Origin: Paraburkholderia hospita
GTDB lineage: Bacteria; Pseudomonadota; Gammaproteobacteria; Burkholderiales; Burkholderiaceae
Reading direction: 5' to 3'
Assembly: GCF_002902965.1 (NCBI RefSeq)
Contig: NZ_CP026107.1
Span: 992,001 to 1,056,000 of the forward strand
Length of the DNA: 64,000 bases
The notes beneath the pieces are model-generated. The model saw only the letters and a program-made list of their open reading frames with translations. It had not been told where the DNA came from and searched no databases. The position numbers and the translations under genes are program-made. Shown here one piece after another: positions 1 through 7,427 of the stretch. Every line of letters begins with the position of its first letter. The first letter of the stretch is position 1.

Positions 1-394
1 ACGTCAAGCGTCTCGTCTTGCATATAGGCGGTACTGTGCGTTACCGCACATAACGAGGTAAGAAGAATGTCCGACGCTAGCTCACTGACGAACATCGACA
101 TAGGCATGTTCGCGTTCGCGGCTTCATCGTGAGAAGCTGGTGAGAGGCATGATAAAGAACTCCGCACTGAATAAAAGTGCGTGTCTCAGGGTTCTTTGGC
201 CGGCATGTGTTGCCACCCTAAAGAAGACGCCTAAAAATAGTACGGAGTCTCGGCTGAACTGGACGAGCCGACCCGTGACGCGCTGAAGGCCGCCACGCCT
301 TGATTCAGGTCGATAAAAGTTACTCGTAAAAAAGACAGCGTTGCAGGCCGCGCGAATCCACGAAACCCGCAATGCGTTCACAGTCCCGCTGAGC
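1..394. other. gene-poor left edge with a small hairpin and possible micro-ORF
   Basis: No gene longer than about 60 codons is convincing here. A short dyad, TGTGCG/CGCACA with a 4-nt loop at 35-50, precedes a purine-rich Shine-Dalgarno-like stretch and an ATG at 67 that opens a 21-codon reading frame ending at 132. It matches no family I recognise and may be a leader peptide, the remnant of a gene, or chance. The rest, up to the aldo/keto reductase stop, shows nothing identifiable. Confidence 0.3.
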
Positions 395-1276
395 TTAGTG
401 GCCGCCGCTCGCGCGTCCAATCGAATCGAGTTCGGCGAGCGCGGCATCGCTGAGGCGCAGCTGCGCGGCCTGCATGTTTTCGCGCAGATGTGCGACCGAT
501 GAAGTGCCGGGGATCAGCAGAATATTCGGCGACCGATGCAAAAGCCACGCGAGCGCGACCTGCATCGACGTCGCGTTCAACGTACGCGCGAGGTCCGACA
601 ACGCCGACGATTGAATCGGCGTAAAGCCGCCGAGCGGAAAGAACGGCACATACGCAATACCTTGCGCGGCCAGTTGATCGACGAGCGCATCGTCTTCGCG
701 CTGCACGAGGTTGTAGTGATTCTGCACGCAGACGATCGGCACGATGCGCTGCGCTTCAGCAATCTGCGTGGCCGTCACGTTGCTCAGGCCGATGTGCTTC
801 ACGAGCCCTTCACGCTGCAATTCCGCCAGTGCGACGACCTGCTCCTCGATCGATCCTTCCGCCGGGCTGTGGATGTTTCCCATCACGCGAATGTTCACGA
901 TATCGAGCACGTCGAGGCCGAGGTTGCGAAGATTGTCGTGCACGCCGCGCCGCAGGTCTTCCGGCTCGCGCGCGGAAAGCCATGAACCGTCGTCGCCGCG
1001 AACGGCGCCCAGCTTGGTGACGATAGTCAGGTCATCAGGATAAGGGTGCAGCGCCTCGCGAATGATCTGGTTGGTGATGTGCGGGCCGTAGAAGTCGCTG
1101 GTGTCGATGTGATTGACGCCGGAGGCGACGGCCTCGCGCAAGACAGCGAGACTCGCGTCGTGGTCTTTCGGCGGCCCGAATACACCGGGGCCGGCCAGTT
1201 GCATTGCGCCGTAGCCCATGCGGCGAACGGGACGGCCGGCTAGCGGGAAGGTGTCGGTGGAATTGAAGTTCGGCAT
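395..1276 (-). CDS. aldo/keto reductase family oxidoreductase
   Basis: A 293-residue NADPH-dependent aldo/keto reductase, expected to be a cytosolic TIM barrel acting on small carbonyl compounds. The N-terminal GYGAMQLAG strand, the HIDTSDFYGPH segment (Asp and Tyr of the catalytic tetrad) and VTKLG (catalytic Lys) are all visible. The position where many members carry the catalytic His reads VNIRVMG with no His, as in some bacterial subgroups. The C-terminal PGTSSVAHLREN segment fits the cofactor phosphate site. The start at 1276 is preferred because GGGAG lies just upstream; a longer frame reaches 1339 but would run into the divergent promoter. It is divergent from a LysR gene that probably regulates it. 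The substrate cannot be told from sequence. Confidence 0.85.
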   Translation of the reverse strand: MPNFNSTDTFPLAGRPVRRMGYGAMQLAGPGVFGPPKDHDASLAVLREAVASGVNHIDTSDFYGPHITNQIIREALHPYPDDLTIVTKLGAVRGDDGSWLSAREPEDLRRGVHDNLRNLGLDVLDIVNIRVMGNIHSPAEGSIEEQVVALAELQREGLVKHIGLSNVTATQIAEAQRIVPIVCVQNHYNLVQREDDALVDQLAAQGIAYVPFFPLGGFTPIQSSALSDLARTLNATSMQVALAWLLHRSPNILLIPGTSSVAHLRENMQAAQLRLSDAALAELDSIGRASGGH

Positions 1277-1382
1277 TGCGCGCTCCCTGGTTGTCGATGA
1301 GCCACAGTGTGCTCGGATTGCGCTGTTGAATAAACCCATCTAAAGTGTACGGGCTGTTGAAAATCTTGAACAATGGCCCTTT

Positions 1383-2300
1383 ATGGAACTGAACGACCTT
1401 GCCGCCTTCGTGTCGGTGGCGCGCGCGGGCGGCTTCCGCGACGCGGCGCGCATGAGCGGCGTCTCCGCATCGAGCCTGAGCATCGCCGTGCGCCGACTCG
1501 AAACGAAGCTCGGCCTGCGGCTGCTCAACCGCACCACGCGCAGCGTCGCGCCCACGGAAGCGGGGCAGCGGCTGATCGAAAAGCTCACGCCGCTCTTCAG
1601 CGAAATGGAAGCGGCGCTCGACGTCCTCAACGTGTTCCGCGACAAGCCGAGCGGCACGCTCAAGCTCAACGTGCCGTCTAGCGCCGCGCGCATCGTGCTG
1701 CCGTCCGTCATCGCGCCATTCCTGAAAACGTATCCCGACATTCGCGTCGAGGTCGTAGTCGAAGATGGTTTTACCGATGTGCTGTCGATTGGTTGCGATG
1801 CGGGCATTCGCTACGAAGAGCGGCTCGAGCAGGACATGATCGCGATTCCCATCGGCCCGCGCGTGCAGCGTTTCGCGACGGCGGCGACGCCCGATTACCT
1901 CGATGCATATGGCAGGCCCGAGCATCCGCGCGACCTGCTCGATCATGCGTGCCTGCGCGGGCAGTTCGCCGGCGGCGCGATGCCGACTTGGGATTTCGAG
2001 CGCGACGGCGACGTGGTGCGGCTCGATCCGTCGGGGCCGCTCGTGGTCAGGCCGGGCGCGGCCATCGAGCTTGCCGTCAGCGCCGCGCTGGCGGGCGTCG
2101 GCGTAATTCACCTGTTCGAAGGGATGCTGCGGCAGCATCTGGACAGCGGCGCGCTGGAGCCGATTCTCGAACCGTGGTGGCAGCCATTTTCCGGGCCGTT
2201 TCTCTACTATCCGGGGCGGCGTCATTTGCCCGCGCCTTTGCGCGCATTCGTCGATTTCCTCAAGGCGCAGGGTTCGGCCGATGCGTTGACTGCGCGCTGA
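1383..2300 (+). CDS. LysR-family transcriptional regulator
   Basis: A 305-residue LysR-type regulator: winged HTH in residues 1-60 (LNDLAAFVSVARAGG opening, GLRLLNRTTR recognition and wing region) followed by a periplasmic-binding-like effector domain from about residue 90. Length and order are typical of the family, in the group with PDYLDAYGRPEHPRDL-type effector domains. It lies back to back with the aldo/keto reductase across about 105 bp, the usual arrangement for a LysR protein controlling its neighbour and itself. The effector is unknown. Confidence 0.9.
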   Translation: MELNDLAAFVSVARAGGFRDAARMSGVSASSLSIAVRRLETKLGLRLLNRTTRSVAPTEAGQRLIEKLTPLFSEMEAALDVLNVFRDKPSGTLKLNVPSSAARIVLPSVIAPFLKTYPDIRVEVVVEDGFTDVLSIGCDAGIRYEERLEQDMIAIPIGPRVQRFATAATPDYLDAYGRPEHPRDLLDHACLRGQFAGGAMPTWDFERDGDVVRLDPSGPLVVRPGAAIELAVSAALAGVGVIHLFEGMLRQHLDSGALEPILEPWWQPFSGPFLYYPGRRHLPAPLRAFVDFLKAQGSADALTAR

Positions 2301-2371
2301 GGCTAAAGTGTCCCCTTCGGGCCGCTCGCGACCCAACCGCTTATCTGTCACCCGAATTCGAATTCACCGAG

Positions 2372-2422
2372 GTTCAAGGCCATGAAAAAGCTGCTGAACG
2401 ATCCGTCGCGTGTCGTGCGCGA
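2372..2422 (+). repeat. left attachment repeat (attL)
   Basis: This 51-bp sequence is identical to 18237-18287 and contains the original dhaK start codon at 2382 and about 13 codons of the gene. To its left remains what should be the native dhaK leader. Past the repeat the reading frame diverges from dhaK and makes a chimeric ORF of about 60 codons running to 2564, overlapping the integrase start. The repeat includes the crossover site; the exact exchange point inside it cannot be fixed from one sequence. Confidence 0.93.
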
Positions 2423-2520
2423 ATGGCTTCACGTCCTTGATGGAAGCGCCTTTCAGCCTGTCGACCTGTCCATCGTCCCGACGTTTTCCGCTTCTCGTTG
2501 GACTCGTATAGGACACGGAA

Positions 2521-3507
2521 ATGGGAACAATCTCGAAGTATGTCGCCCGCAACGGCGAAGTTAGCTTTCAGGCGAAGGTAAGGCGGAAGGGTTACAAGTC
2601 GCAATCGAAGTCGTTCGTCGAGCGCAAGGACGCTCAGAAATGGGTCAGGGCGATCGAGGCCGCGATGGACAGGGGCGAACAGGTCGAAGCCGCGCGACCG
2701 GGTTCGACTTTGACTCTCGCCGATCTTCTTCGACAGCGCGCGAAAGATGAAGACAAGCGAAGAGGCGGTTACATCGAACGGATGCACATAACGAAGTGGC
2801 TGACCAAGGATGAATACCGCGACTGGCGCTCGACACCGCTCGACAAGCTGGACGTTCAATCGCTCGTATGGTTTCGCGATCACGAGACGGCACGCGGCAT
2901 TGCACCTTCAACCGTTGCGCGTTTGATGACGCTGGTTCAGTCGACCATCAACGCCGCGCGTCATGACGGTGCGATGGTCGCGGAAATCAAACTGAAGCGT
3001 CCGAAGAATGCGCCGCATCGCGACCGCGTGCTGAAGCCTGAAGAGGAAGTTGTGTTGTTGTCGAATGCGAACTCAACCTTGCGCCGTGCGATCGTGTTCG
3101 CGCTCGAAACGGCGTGTCGACAGGGGGAGATAGCGCGGCTTCAGTACGCTGACCTTGATCTAGCCGCGCGCGTCGCAAGGTTGCATGTCACGAAGACCGG
3201 GATACCGCGTGACGTTCCGCTGTCGAGCCGCGCAATCGAAGCAATCGGACCGACGGAGAACAGAATAGGGCTTGTCTTTGGATACCCAAACTCGCAAACC
3301 ATCTGTCATTCGTTTCGCTGGTTGTGCAAGAAGTCGAAGGTCCGCAATTTGCGCTTTCACGATCTTCGTCACACGTGCCTGACGCGTCTCGCCGCGAAAG
3401 GGTTGAGTACCGTTGTCTTGCAACGCGTCAGCGGACACAAGACGCTGTCCCAGCTTCAGCGGTACGTGAACCTTCGAGCGACCGACGTGGCGGAAATGCT
3501 GGGGTGA
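2521..3507 (+). CDS. int: tyrosine recombinase / phage-type integrase
   Basis: A 328-residue site-specific tyrosine recombinase that should integrate and excise the element at the dhaK repeat. There is an N-terminal arm-binding region, a core-binding helical domain (about 60-150) and a catalytic domain (about 165-320). The catalytic set is visible: Arg near 200 in ETACRQGE, HDLRH near 280, SGHKT near 304 and the nucleophile Tyr near 315 in LQRYVN. The ATG at 2521 follows an AGGACACGGA Shine-Dalgarno region. It is the first gene inside attL and points inward. With the native dhaK leader lying upstream, host transcription could read into it. A GC-rich hairpin at 3524-3555 follows the stop. Confidence 0.95.
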   Translation: MGTISKYVARNGEVSFQAKVRRKGYKSQSKSFVERKDAQKWVRAIEAAMDRGEQVEAARPGSTLTLADLLRQRAKDEDKRRGGYIERMHITKWLTKDEYRDWRSTPLDKLDVQSLVWFRDHETARGIAPSTVARLMTLVQSTINAARHDGAMVAEIKLKRPKNAPHRDRVLKPEEEVVLLSNANSTLRRAIVFALETACRQGEIARLQYADLDLAARVARLHVTKTGIPRDVPLSSRAIEAIGPTENRIGLVFGYPNSQTICHSFRWLCKKSKVRNLRFHDLRHTCLTRLAAKGLSTVVLQRVSGHKTLSQLQRYVNLRATDVAEMLG

Positions 3508-3523
3508 TTGTCTGATACACGTC

Positions 3524-3555
3524 GCGCGGCCTGTGTCGACCTTGACCGGCCGCGC
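3524..3555 (+). terminator. hairpin after the integrase
   Basis: GCGCGGCC (3524-3531) pairs with GGCCGCGC (3548-3555), 16-nt loop, 17 nt past the integrase stop. There is no clear U-tract, so it is a transcript 3' hairpin or weak terminator rather than a canonical intrinsic terminator. Confidence 0.4.
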
Positions 3556-3623
3556 TGTAACAGCCCTATGCGGGCGATAGCCGACTTAAATCCTCTCCCA
3601 CTCGATCCAGTTTCAGCCCGTCG

Positions 3624-3648
3624 TACAATGTGCGCGACGTACCGCACA
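3624..3648 (+). promoter_or_regulatory. possible -10 box and operator dyad before the 116-aa gene
   Basis: A TACAAT -10-like hexamer at 3624-3629 runs directly into a dyad, TGTGCG (3629-3634) and CGCACA (3643-3648), with an 8-nt spacer. This would sit at the transcription start, a common place for a repressor. No good -35 is visible. The same TGTGCG/CGCACA arms with a 4-nt spacer occur at 35-50, outside the element. Confidence 0.3.
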
Positions 3649-3667
3649 ACAACATGAAGAGGGCAAA

Positions 3668-4018
3668 ATGGATCGTGACGCAATCATGGGCGCAATGCCC
3701 AGCGGTGATGAATTCCAAGCCGCGCCGGAGTACGGGAAGAAAAAGATTGTCGAAGACTTTATCGGCACAATTCTCGACGCACTGAATCAGGAAGGTCGCG
3801 AGCCGGACCGCTGGGAAGCGGAGCACATAGCGTCCACACTCGGTTTGGTTCTGGTGGGCTGGTATCACGCTGCGACTGTGAAGGCCGAATTGACGCTCAC
3901 GCCTTCCGATGAGCGGGCGAACCCTGAGACGTGGGTTAGGGGAGATGACACCGCGACCGCTCGCGCACTTCGGGACGGGCTGGAACGCGTAAGCGGTGTA
4001 CCCGCCAGAAACTTCTAA
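3668..4018 (+). CDS. hypothetical protein (116 aa), element left arm
   Basis: I do not recognise this 116-residue acidic soluble protein. It is mostly helical in appearance: an IVEDFIGTILDAL segment, then a hydrophobic LGLVLVGWYHAATVKAEL segment that could be a buried helix. No cysteines and no HTH are evident. AGAGGG precedes the ATG at a normal distance. It lies 17 bp upstream of a membrane protein gene in the same direction, so the two may be co-transcribed as an accessory pair next to the integrase, a common place for cargo genes. A role in host interaction or defence is only a guess from position. Confidence 0.6.
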   Translation: MDRDAIMGAMPSGDEFQAAPEYGKKKIVEDFIGTILDALNQEGREPDRWEAEHIASTLGLVLVGWYHAATVKAELTLTPSDERANPETWVRGDDTATARALRDGLERVSGVPARNF

Positions 4019-4035
4019 CTACAAGGTCCGGGGAC

Positions 4036-4692
4036 ATGGCTGATATCAGTATCGCAATCGTCGGTCTGCTAGGCGTAGTCGCTGGCGGATACTTCAACAA
4101 CTTTCTGGCTGAAGACTACAAACGCTTTCGGGATAGCCAAGCGTTAGCCGGTGCGCTCGCTGGTGAACTGGAAGCGCACGGTGAAGCCATTCCGTTGCTG
4201 CAAAAGTCGCTTCCTATACTTAGTGATATGGCAGGTAGAGGATTGCAATTGAATATGCCGGAAAGCGAAAAACCTAACAGCCCAATCTTCGAGGAGAACG
4301 CGGGTAAGATCGGCGCGCTTGGTCCTGAGTTGGCGAGGGAAGTGGCCTATGTCTACGAGAATATCAACGCTTTCCGCGCGGGAATGCACCAAGTATCAAA
4401 AGTTCATAAAGACATGGAGCCTCATTGGAACCACGCCATGCTCAAAGGGTGTCTTGAACGAATCGAAGGTGCGCAAGCGCGCGGCGAACCATTGATCGGA
4501 CTTTTGAAGGCGCACGCGAAAGCTTCTTATTGGTGGCGTCTTGCAACGATCAAACAAATCGTTTTCGCTACTGTCTTGTTTGTTGGCTTTCTCGTGGCCA
4601 TGATGGTCTTTTCTCAACGGTCGCAAGAAAACACCAACTGTACAACTGTGTTCGACCATGCGAAGGGTGTACTGACGACCATTTGCAAGTAG
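4036..4692 (+). CDS. two-helix membrane protein (218 aa), unknown function
   Basis: A 218-residue protein with a transmembrane helix at each end: residues ~5-22 (IVGLLGVVAGGY) and ~175-195 (IVFATVLFVGFLVAMMVF). The central part is charged and helical and is probably cytoplasmic. It ends with a short tail containing two cysteines. It follows the 116-aa gene by 17 bp. The N-terminal membrane anchor plus helical domain resembles the 277-aa and 159-aa proteins at the right end of the element, though I see no shared motif. Membrane-anchored cargo of this type is often superinfection-exclusion or abortive-infection machinery; nothing here proves that. Confidence 0.65.
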   Translation: MADISIAIVGLLGVVAGGYFNNFLAEDYKRFRDSQALAGALAGELEAHGEAIPLLQKSLPILSDMAGRGLQLNMPESEKPNSPIFEENAGKIGALGPELAREVAYVYENINAFRAGMHQVSKVHKDMEPHWNHAMLKGCLERIEGAQARGEPLIGLLKAHAKASYWWRLATIKQIVFATVLFVGFLVAMMVFSQRSQENTNCTTVFDHAKGVLTTICK

Positions 4693-4700
4693 GTGAATCT

Positions 4701-4724
4701 CCGCCCGCGTCCAACGATGGGCGG
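4701..4724. terminator. hairpin between converging genes
   Basis: CCGCCC (4701-4706) pairs with GGGCGG (4719-4724) just after the stop of the rightward membrane protein gene and ahead of the end of the leftward TerS-like operon. No U-tract follows on either strand. It is plausible as a shared 3' hairpin for the two converging transcripts. Confidence 0.4.
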
Positions 4725-4771
4725 GGACATTGCCGCGCGTGGCGCCAACTGCCGGGTTTAGGCGGTTGAGT

Positions 4772-4969
4772 TCAGACCGGGCCGTTAGTGAAGGCTTTGC
4801 GGCTGACGACTTTCGCGACGCTCTTCCCCCAAAAATTCGCCCTGTGTGGCTCGTTTGCGTTGCGCTCGCGCCTCTTCCTGTATCCGCCGTCGCCATACTC
4901 GCAACGTTTCACTGACGCGTCAGCAATCGCGGCTTCGAGTTCGGCCTGATTGAATTTCGCTGGTCTCAT
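4772..4969 (-). CDS. small basic protein (65 aa), last gene of TerS-like operon
   Basis: A 65-residue basic protein starting RPAKFNQAELEAAIADA, an opening I associate with short phage and island proteins whose N-terminal helix precedes a basic tail. Its start codon overlaps the stop of the 177-aa gene by the ATGA arrangement (4966-4969), which implies translational coupling and is the main evidence that it is real. The C-terminal half is Arg/Lys rich, suggesting nucleic-acid or protein contact. No function can be assigned. Confidence 0.55.
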   Translation of the reverse strand: MRPAKFNQAELEAAIADASVKRCEYGDGGYRKRRERNANEPHRANFWGKSVAKVVSRKAFTNGPV

Positions 4970-5499
4970 TTTCTGTTCACGGGCAGGACGAAGGACAACA
5001 TGCGATGAAGAAGCGACATGTCGTTCGATTGCTTCATCGTTGCGCGTTCCCGTTCTTCAGCTTCAGCGCGTGATTCAGTTTCGTCGAACTGTTCGGTGAA
5101 GGCCGAACGATGCGTCGACAGTTCGAGCGTTTCGCGATTGTTGCCGAACCCGTTCATCCATGCCGTTCCGATACCGCGCGCACGTGCTAGATGACCCTTG
5201 CCGATTGCGGTCGAGCGTTGCCGGGCGATCGCTTGCGGCTTGTCAAAGAATCCCTTCGTGTCGCGAGTCGAGCCGGGCGGCGCGCTTACGGCTTGCTGGA
5301 TCGGTTCGTCGAACGTCACCGTGTCGACAGCACCATCGTTCACAGGGTCGGCCGCGACCGCATTCGATTCTTTGCCCTTGCCGCGCGTTTTCCGGGCCGT
5401 GGCGGGCTTCGTCTCTTCCGCTTGTGGCGAGACGTCGAAAAACGTTGCTGGGGCCGTGGCGGCTTGTTCCTTGGGCTTTTTGCTGAAGGCTTTAGGCAT
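4966..5499 (-). CDS. hypothetical protein (177 aa) in TerS-like operon
   Basis: An unrecognised 177-residue hydrophilic protein. The first ~75 residues are Lys/Ala/Thr/Pro-rich and probably disordered (FSKKPKEQAATAPATFFDV). The C-terminal half is helical with an acidic stretch, TESRAEAEERERATMK, and ends in a hydrophobic LLHRMLSFVLPV segment. Its start lies 5 bp past the stop of the 192-aa gene and its stop overlaps the 65-aa start, so it is the third of four tightly packed leftward genes. A scaffold-like or packaging-accessory role would suit the context and low-complexity start, but this is inference. Confidence 0.6.
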   Translation of the reverse strand: MPKAFSKKPKEQAATAPATFFDVSPQAEETKPATARKTRGKGKESNAVAADPVNDGAVDTVTFDEPIQQAVSAPPGSTRDTKGFFDKPQAIARQRSTAIGKGHLARARGIGTAWMNGFGNNRETLELSTHRSAFTEQFDETESRAEAEERERATMKQSNDMSLLHRMLSFVLPVNRK

Positions 5500-5504
5500 G
5501 GTGT

Positions 5505-6083
5505 CTATTCTCCGTCGTATTCGTCGATAGTGCCGTCGAGATAGGCGACCATGAGTTCAGTCACGAATCGTTCGCAGGGCTTTTGTGCAGCCGGAGCGGG
5601 CCAATTGCCGGACAGAAACGCATAGATCGCGAGAATGTCGCGCGCCGACAGCGCGTCAATCAGTTCTCGCCATGCGGGCGGCGCGTTGTCGTATGCCTGA
5701 CCGGGAATCCAAGAGCCTTCGCCGTCTTCCTGAAAGCACAGGATCAGCGTCATCAACTGTCGCACTGCGAGCGGGTCGCGGCCTTGTTCGTGCTTCAGGA
5801 ACGCGGGCCAGTCGCGCAACGGCTGAACGCTTCGGATCGCGATCGACCATTGATCGTCAGCCGGATACATGGCCGTGTACGCCGTCCAGTCGAGAACGCG
5901 CCGCGTATGGTGCGGTTCGTTGTCCGGATGCATACGATAGAAGTCCGCAAGTCCGATCGGCACGCCAGCGCGCTTCAGTTCGATTGCGATCCGTCGATAC
6001 GCCGGGCCTTCGCCGAACTCCGCTTCGATTTGCCGGAACAGTTCATCGAGTTCGGCCTTGCTACGTTTGATGATCTTCGCCAT
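5505..6083 (-). CDS. hypothetical protein (192 aa) in TerS-like operon
   Basis: An unrecognised 192-residue soluble protein. The N-terminus (IIKRSKAELDELFRQIEAEF) is a charged helix, followed by RRIAIELKRAGVPIGLADFYR, which could be a small HTH-like helical unit. The remainder is Trp-rich and acidic, ending IDEYDGE. It begins 10 bp after the TerS-like stop, so it is translated from the same transcript. Small genes beside a terminase small subunit in satellites are often packaging modifiers; no residue pattern here proves that. Confidence 0.6.
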   Translation of the reverse strand: MAKIIKRSKAELDELFRQIEAEFGEGPAYRRIAIELKRAGVPIGLADFYRMHPDNEPHHTRRVLDWTAYTAMYPADDQWSIAIRSVQPLRDWPAFLKHEQGRDPLAVRQLMTLILCFQEDGEGSWIPGQAYDNAPPAWRELIDALSARDILAIYAFLSGNWPAPAAQKPCERFVTELMVAYLDGTIDEYDGE

Positions 6084-6093
6084 TGCCGCGCCT

Positions 6094-6579
6094 TCAGTGT
6101 TTCGTTCCGTTGTCGGTCGACTTCTGCTTCTTCACCAGCTTGTCGAAGTCCGACAGTGCAGTGTCGATCAGGATCGAACCGTTCTCGCCGATCTTCATGA
6201 TTCCGCGTAGCAGGTTCAGCCGGTCGATTGCCTGAAGCTTCACGGTGTCGCGCACGTTCGGGTGTTTCAGCATTGCGAGTAACGCGTGTAGCGCGTGGGA
6301 ACCGTCCGATTGCCAAAGGTCTTCGGGATCGGCGTTAAGAATTCCCTGTTCGACGCGCGCGGTGACCCACGGGTTCGTATCGAGTGCGAGTGCGAGCGAA
6401 CTTAGGTTCGACATGTCGATCCGGTTCGCGATCATCTTGAACGCCTGAATACATGCGTGTTCCGACGGGACGCCGTTCACCTTCAGTTCGACGTATCGCG
6501 TGAAGGCCGGGCTGAACCGTTCTGCGTACGCCGGGTCGGCAAAGTCGCAAGGGTCGAGTGTGAGGATTTCGCTTTTCAT
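6094..6579 (-). CDS. terminase small subunit-like protein
   Basis: A 161-residue protein whose layout matches DNA-packaging small subunits. A segment FTRYVELKVNGVPSEHA precedes a helix-turn-helix-like region, then come LDTNPWVTARVEQGIL (compare the NPxVxxxI element of Terminase_2-type proteins) and a C-terminal AMLKHPNVRDTVKLQAIDR helix pair of the kind seen in TerS oligomerisation regions. It is the first gene of a four-gene leftward operon. In many satellites a private TerS redirects the helper's large terminase to satellite DNA, and no large subunit is present here. The ATG at 6579 is chosen; a GTG at 6630 would add 17 residues. The match is by pattern only and is distant. Confidence 0.45.
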   Translation of the reverse strand: MKSEILTLDPCDFADPAYAERFSPAFTRYVELKVNGVPSEHACIQAFKMIANRIDMSNLSSLALALDTNPWVTARVEQGILNADPEDLWQSDGSHALHALLAMLKHPNVRDTVKLQAIDRLNLLRGIMKIGENGSILIDTALSDFDKLVKKQKSTDNGTKH

Positions 6580-7005
6580 GGTTTTGCGGTCGACAATTAC
6601 TAAGTTATCCGAATTGTACTTTGTAAGCACGGTCCTGTGTTGCGCGTCAAGCCTTGCTTCGTGGATTCGGGATTAGGGCGGGAGGAAACGAAAGCGCCGT
6701 GGTCAACCGCCTGATAAAGGCGACTGAGGCCACTTGTTTATTGGGGTTTGGGGTGGCGTTGGACACTCGCCGGTCGTTCGTGTCCGGTATTGGGCCAGGG
6801 CGACGCTGCGTCGTTGCTGATGGTCGACGCGATAGGAAGGCCGTAGAGCGGTTTCCAGCGGGTCGGATGATGCGATAGTCGAGAGAAGGGCTTCGAGCCG
6901 CGCCTATGGGCTGGATTCGAGCCGGACGCTATGTTGCGGGTATAGCCGCGCGTCGCTGTTTGCTGGTGGATCGCCGCGACGGCGCTTTGATGGTTTGGCA
7001 ACGAT

Positions 7006-7275
7006 TGAGACAAGTTTCGAACCCTGCCGCAAGCTGTCTCAAATTTTTGTCTCAATTGCGAATCGACGGCAGCCTTACCCAGTAAGCCTCTATCCTTCTT
7101 TTTATCTATTTGAGACAAAGAGACAAAGAGACAAGAGATATATAAAGGCCGTAGAAATTTAACTGGCCTTAAAGCGGTCGCGAACGCGTTTGTCTCTTTT
7201 GTCTTTTTGTCTCAAATCCTGCGGCGCCTTTGTTTATAAGGCTGCGCCCGGGACACGAGTTTTTGTCTCTTTTCG
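7006..7275. repeat. GAGACAAA/TTTGTCTC iteron-like cluster
   Basis: The motif GAGACAA appears in direct orientation near 7008 and three times in tandem at 7112-7134. It appears inverted (TTGTCTC) near 7035, 7048, 7190, 7207 and 7263. Several copies extend to the 11-mer TTTGAGACAAA or its complement. Direct and inverted copies lie on either side of an AT-rich core, as expected for an initiator-bound origin. Confidence 0.65.
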
Positions 7276-7288
7276 AATCCGGCTGCTG

Positions 7289-7423
7289 CGGCAGCATTCA
7301 GGCGGCAGAATCGACCGTTTAGCATCCTGCCGTGCGGCAGTCGGCAGCGTACCGGCAGCGAAAGAACAAACAAAAACGGCCCGCCAAATAGCGAGCCGCG
7401 ATCATAGAACGTTAGTCCGGCAG
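7289..7423. repeat. CGGCAG iteron-like cluster
   Basis: CGGCAG occurs at 7289, 7303, 7335, 7342, 7353 and 7418. At 7327-7340 it forms a perfect palindrome, CTGCCG-TG-CGGCAG. The cluster lies between the GAGACAA repeats and the vapE stop. It may be a second binding array for the replication protein or a regulatory site. Confidence 0.5.
7372..7397 (-). terminator. intrinsic terminator of vapE
   Basis: On the minus strand, GGCTCGC (7397-7391) pairs with GCGGGCC (7384-7378, one G-U pair) around a 6-nt loop. A T-rich run TTTTTG follows. It lies about 30 bp beyond the vapE stop in the right orientation. Confidence 0.7.
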
Positions 7424-7427
7424 TCGA

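Larger units (their letters stand above)
6631..7427. other. replication-origin-like intergenic region
   Basis: About 800 bp without a convincing gene, between the TerS-like operon and vapE. The left third (6631-7000) shows nothing distinct. From 7006 to 7423 it is packed with short repeats (entered separately). An AT-rich stretch at 7130-7162 sits between the repeat groups, flanked by the arms AAGGCC/GGCCTT at 7145-7170. Several weak reading frames cross it, one of 126 codons on the minus strand, but they run through the repeats and lack a good Shine-Dalgarno, so I do not call them. Position beside a VapE-type replication gene makes this the best origin candidate. Confidence 0.5.

Noticed and set aside
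1035..2351. A 438-codon minus-strand frame opposite the LysR gene
   Set aside because: Arg/Ala-rich shadow of the real LysR and aldo/keto reductase frames, as is usual in GC-rich DNA; no domain is recognisable.
2372..2422. A tRNA gene as the attachment site
   Set aside because: The repeat is the start of the dhaK coding sequence and has no cloverleaf; no tRNA or rRNA gene is visible anywhere in the window.
6738..7118. A 126-codon minus-strand frame in the origin-like region
   Set aside because: It runs across the GAGACAA repeats, has no good Shine-Dalgarno and its composition (Ser/Pro/His/Arg) looks non-coding.
7109..7138. A CRISPR-like array from the tandem GAGACAAA units
   Set aside because: Units are 8 bp with no unique spacers and occur in both orientations; they fit iterons, not CRISPR.
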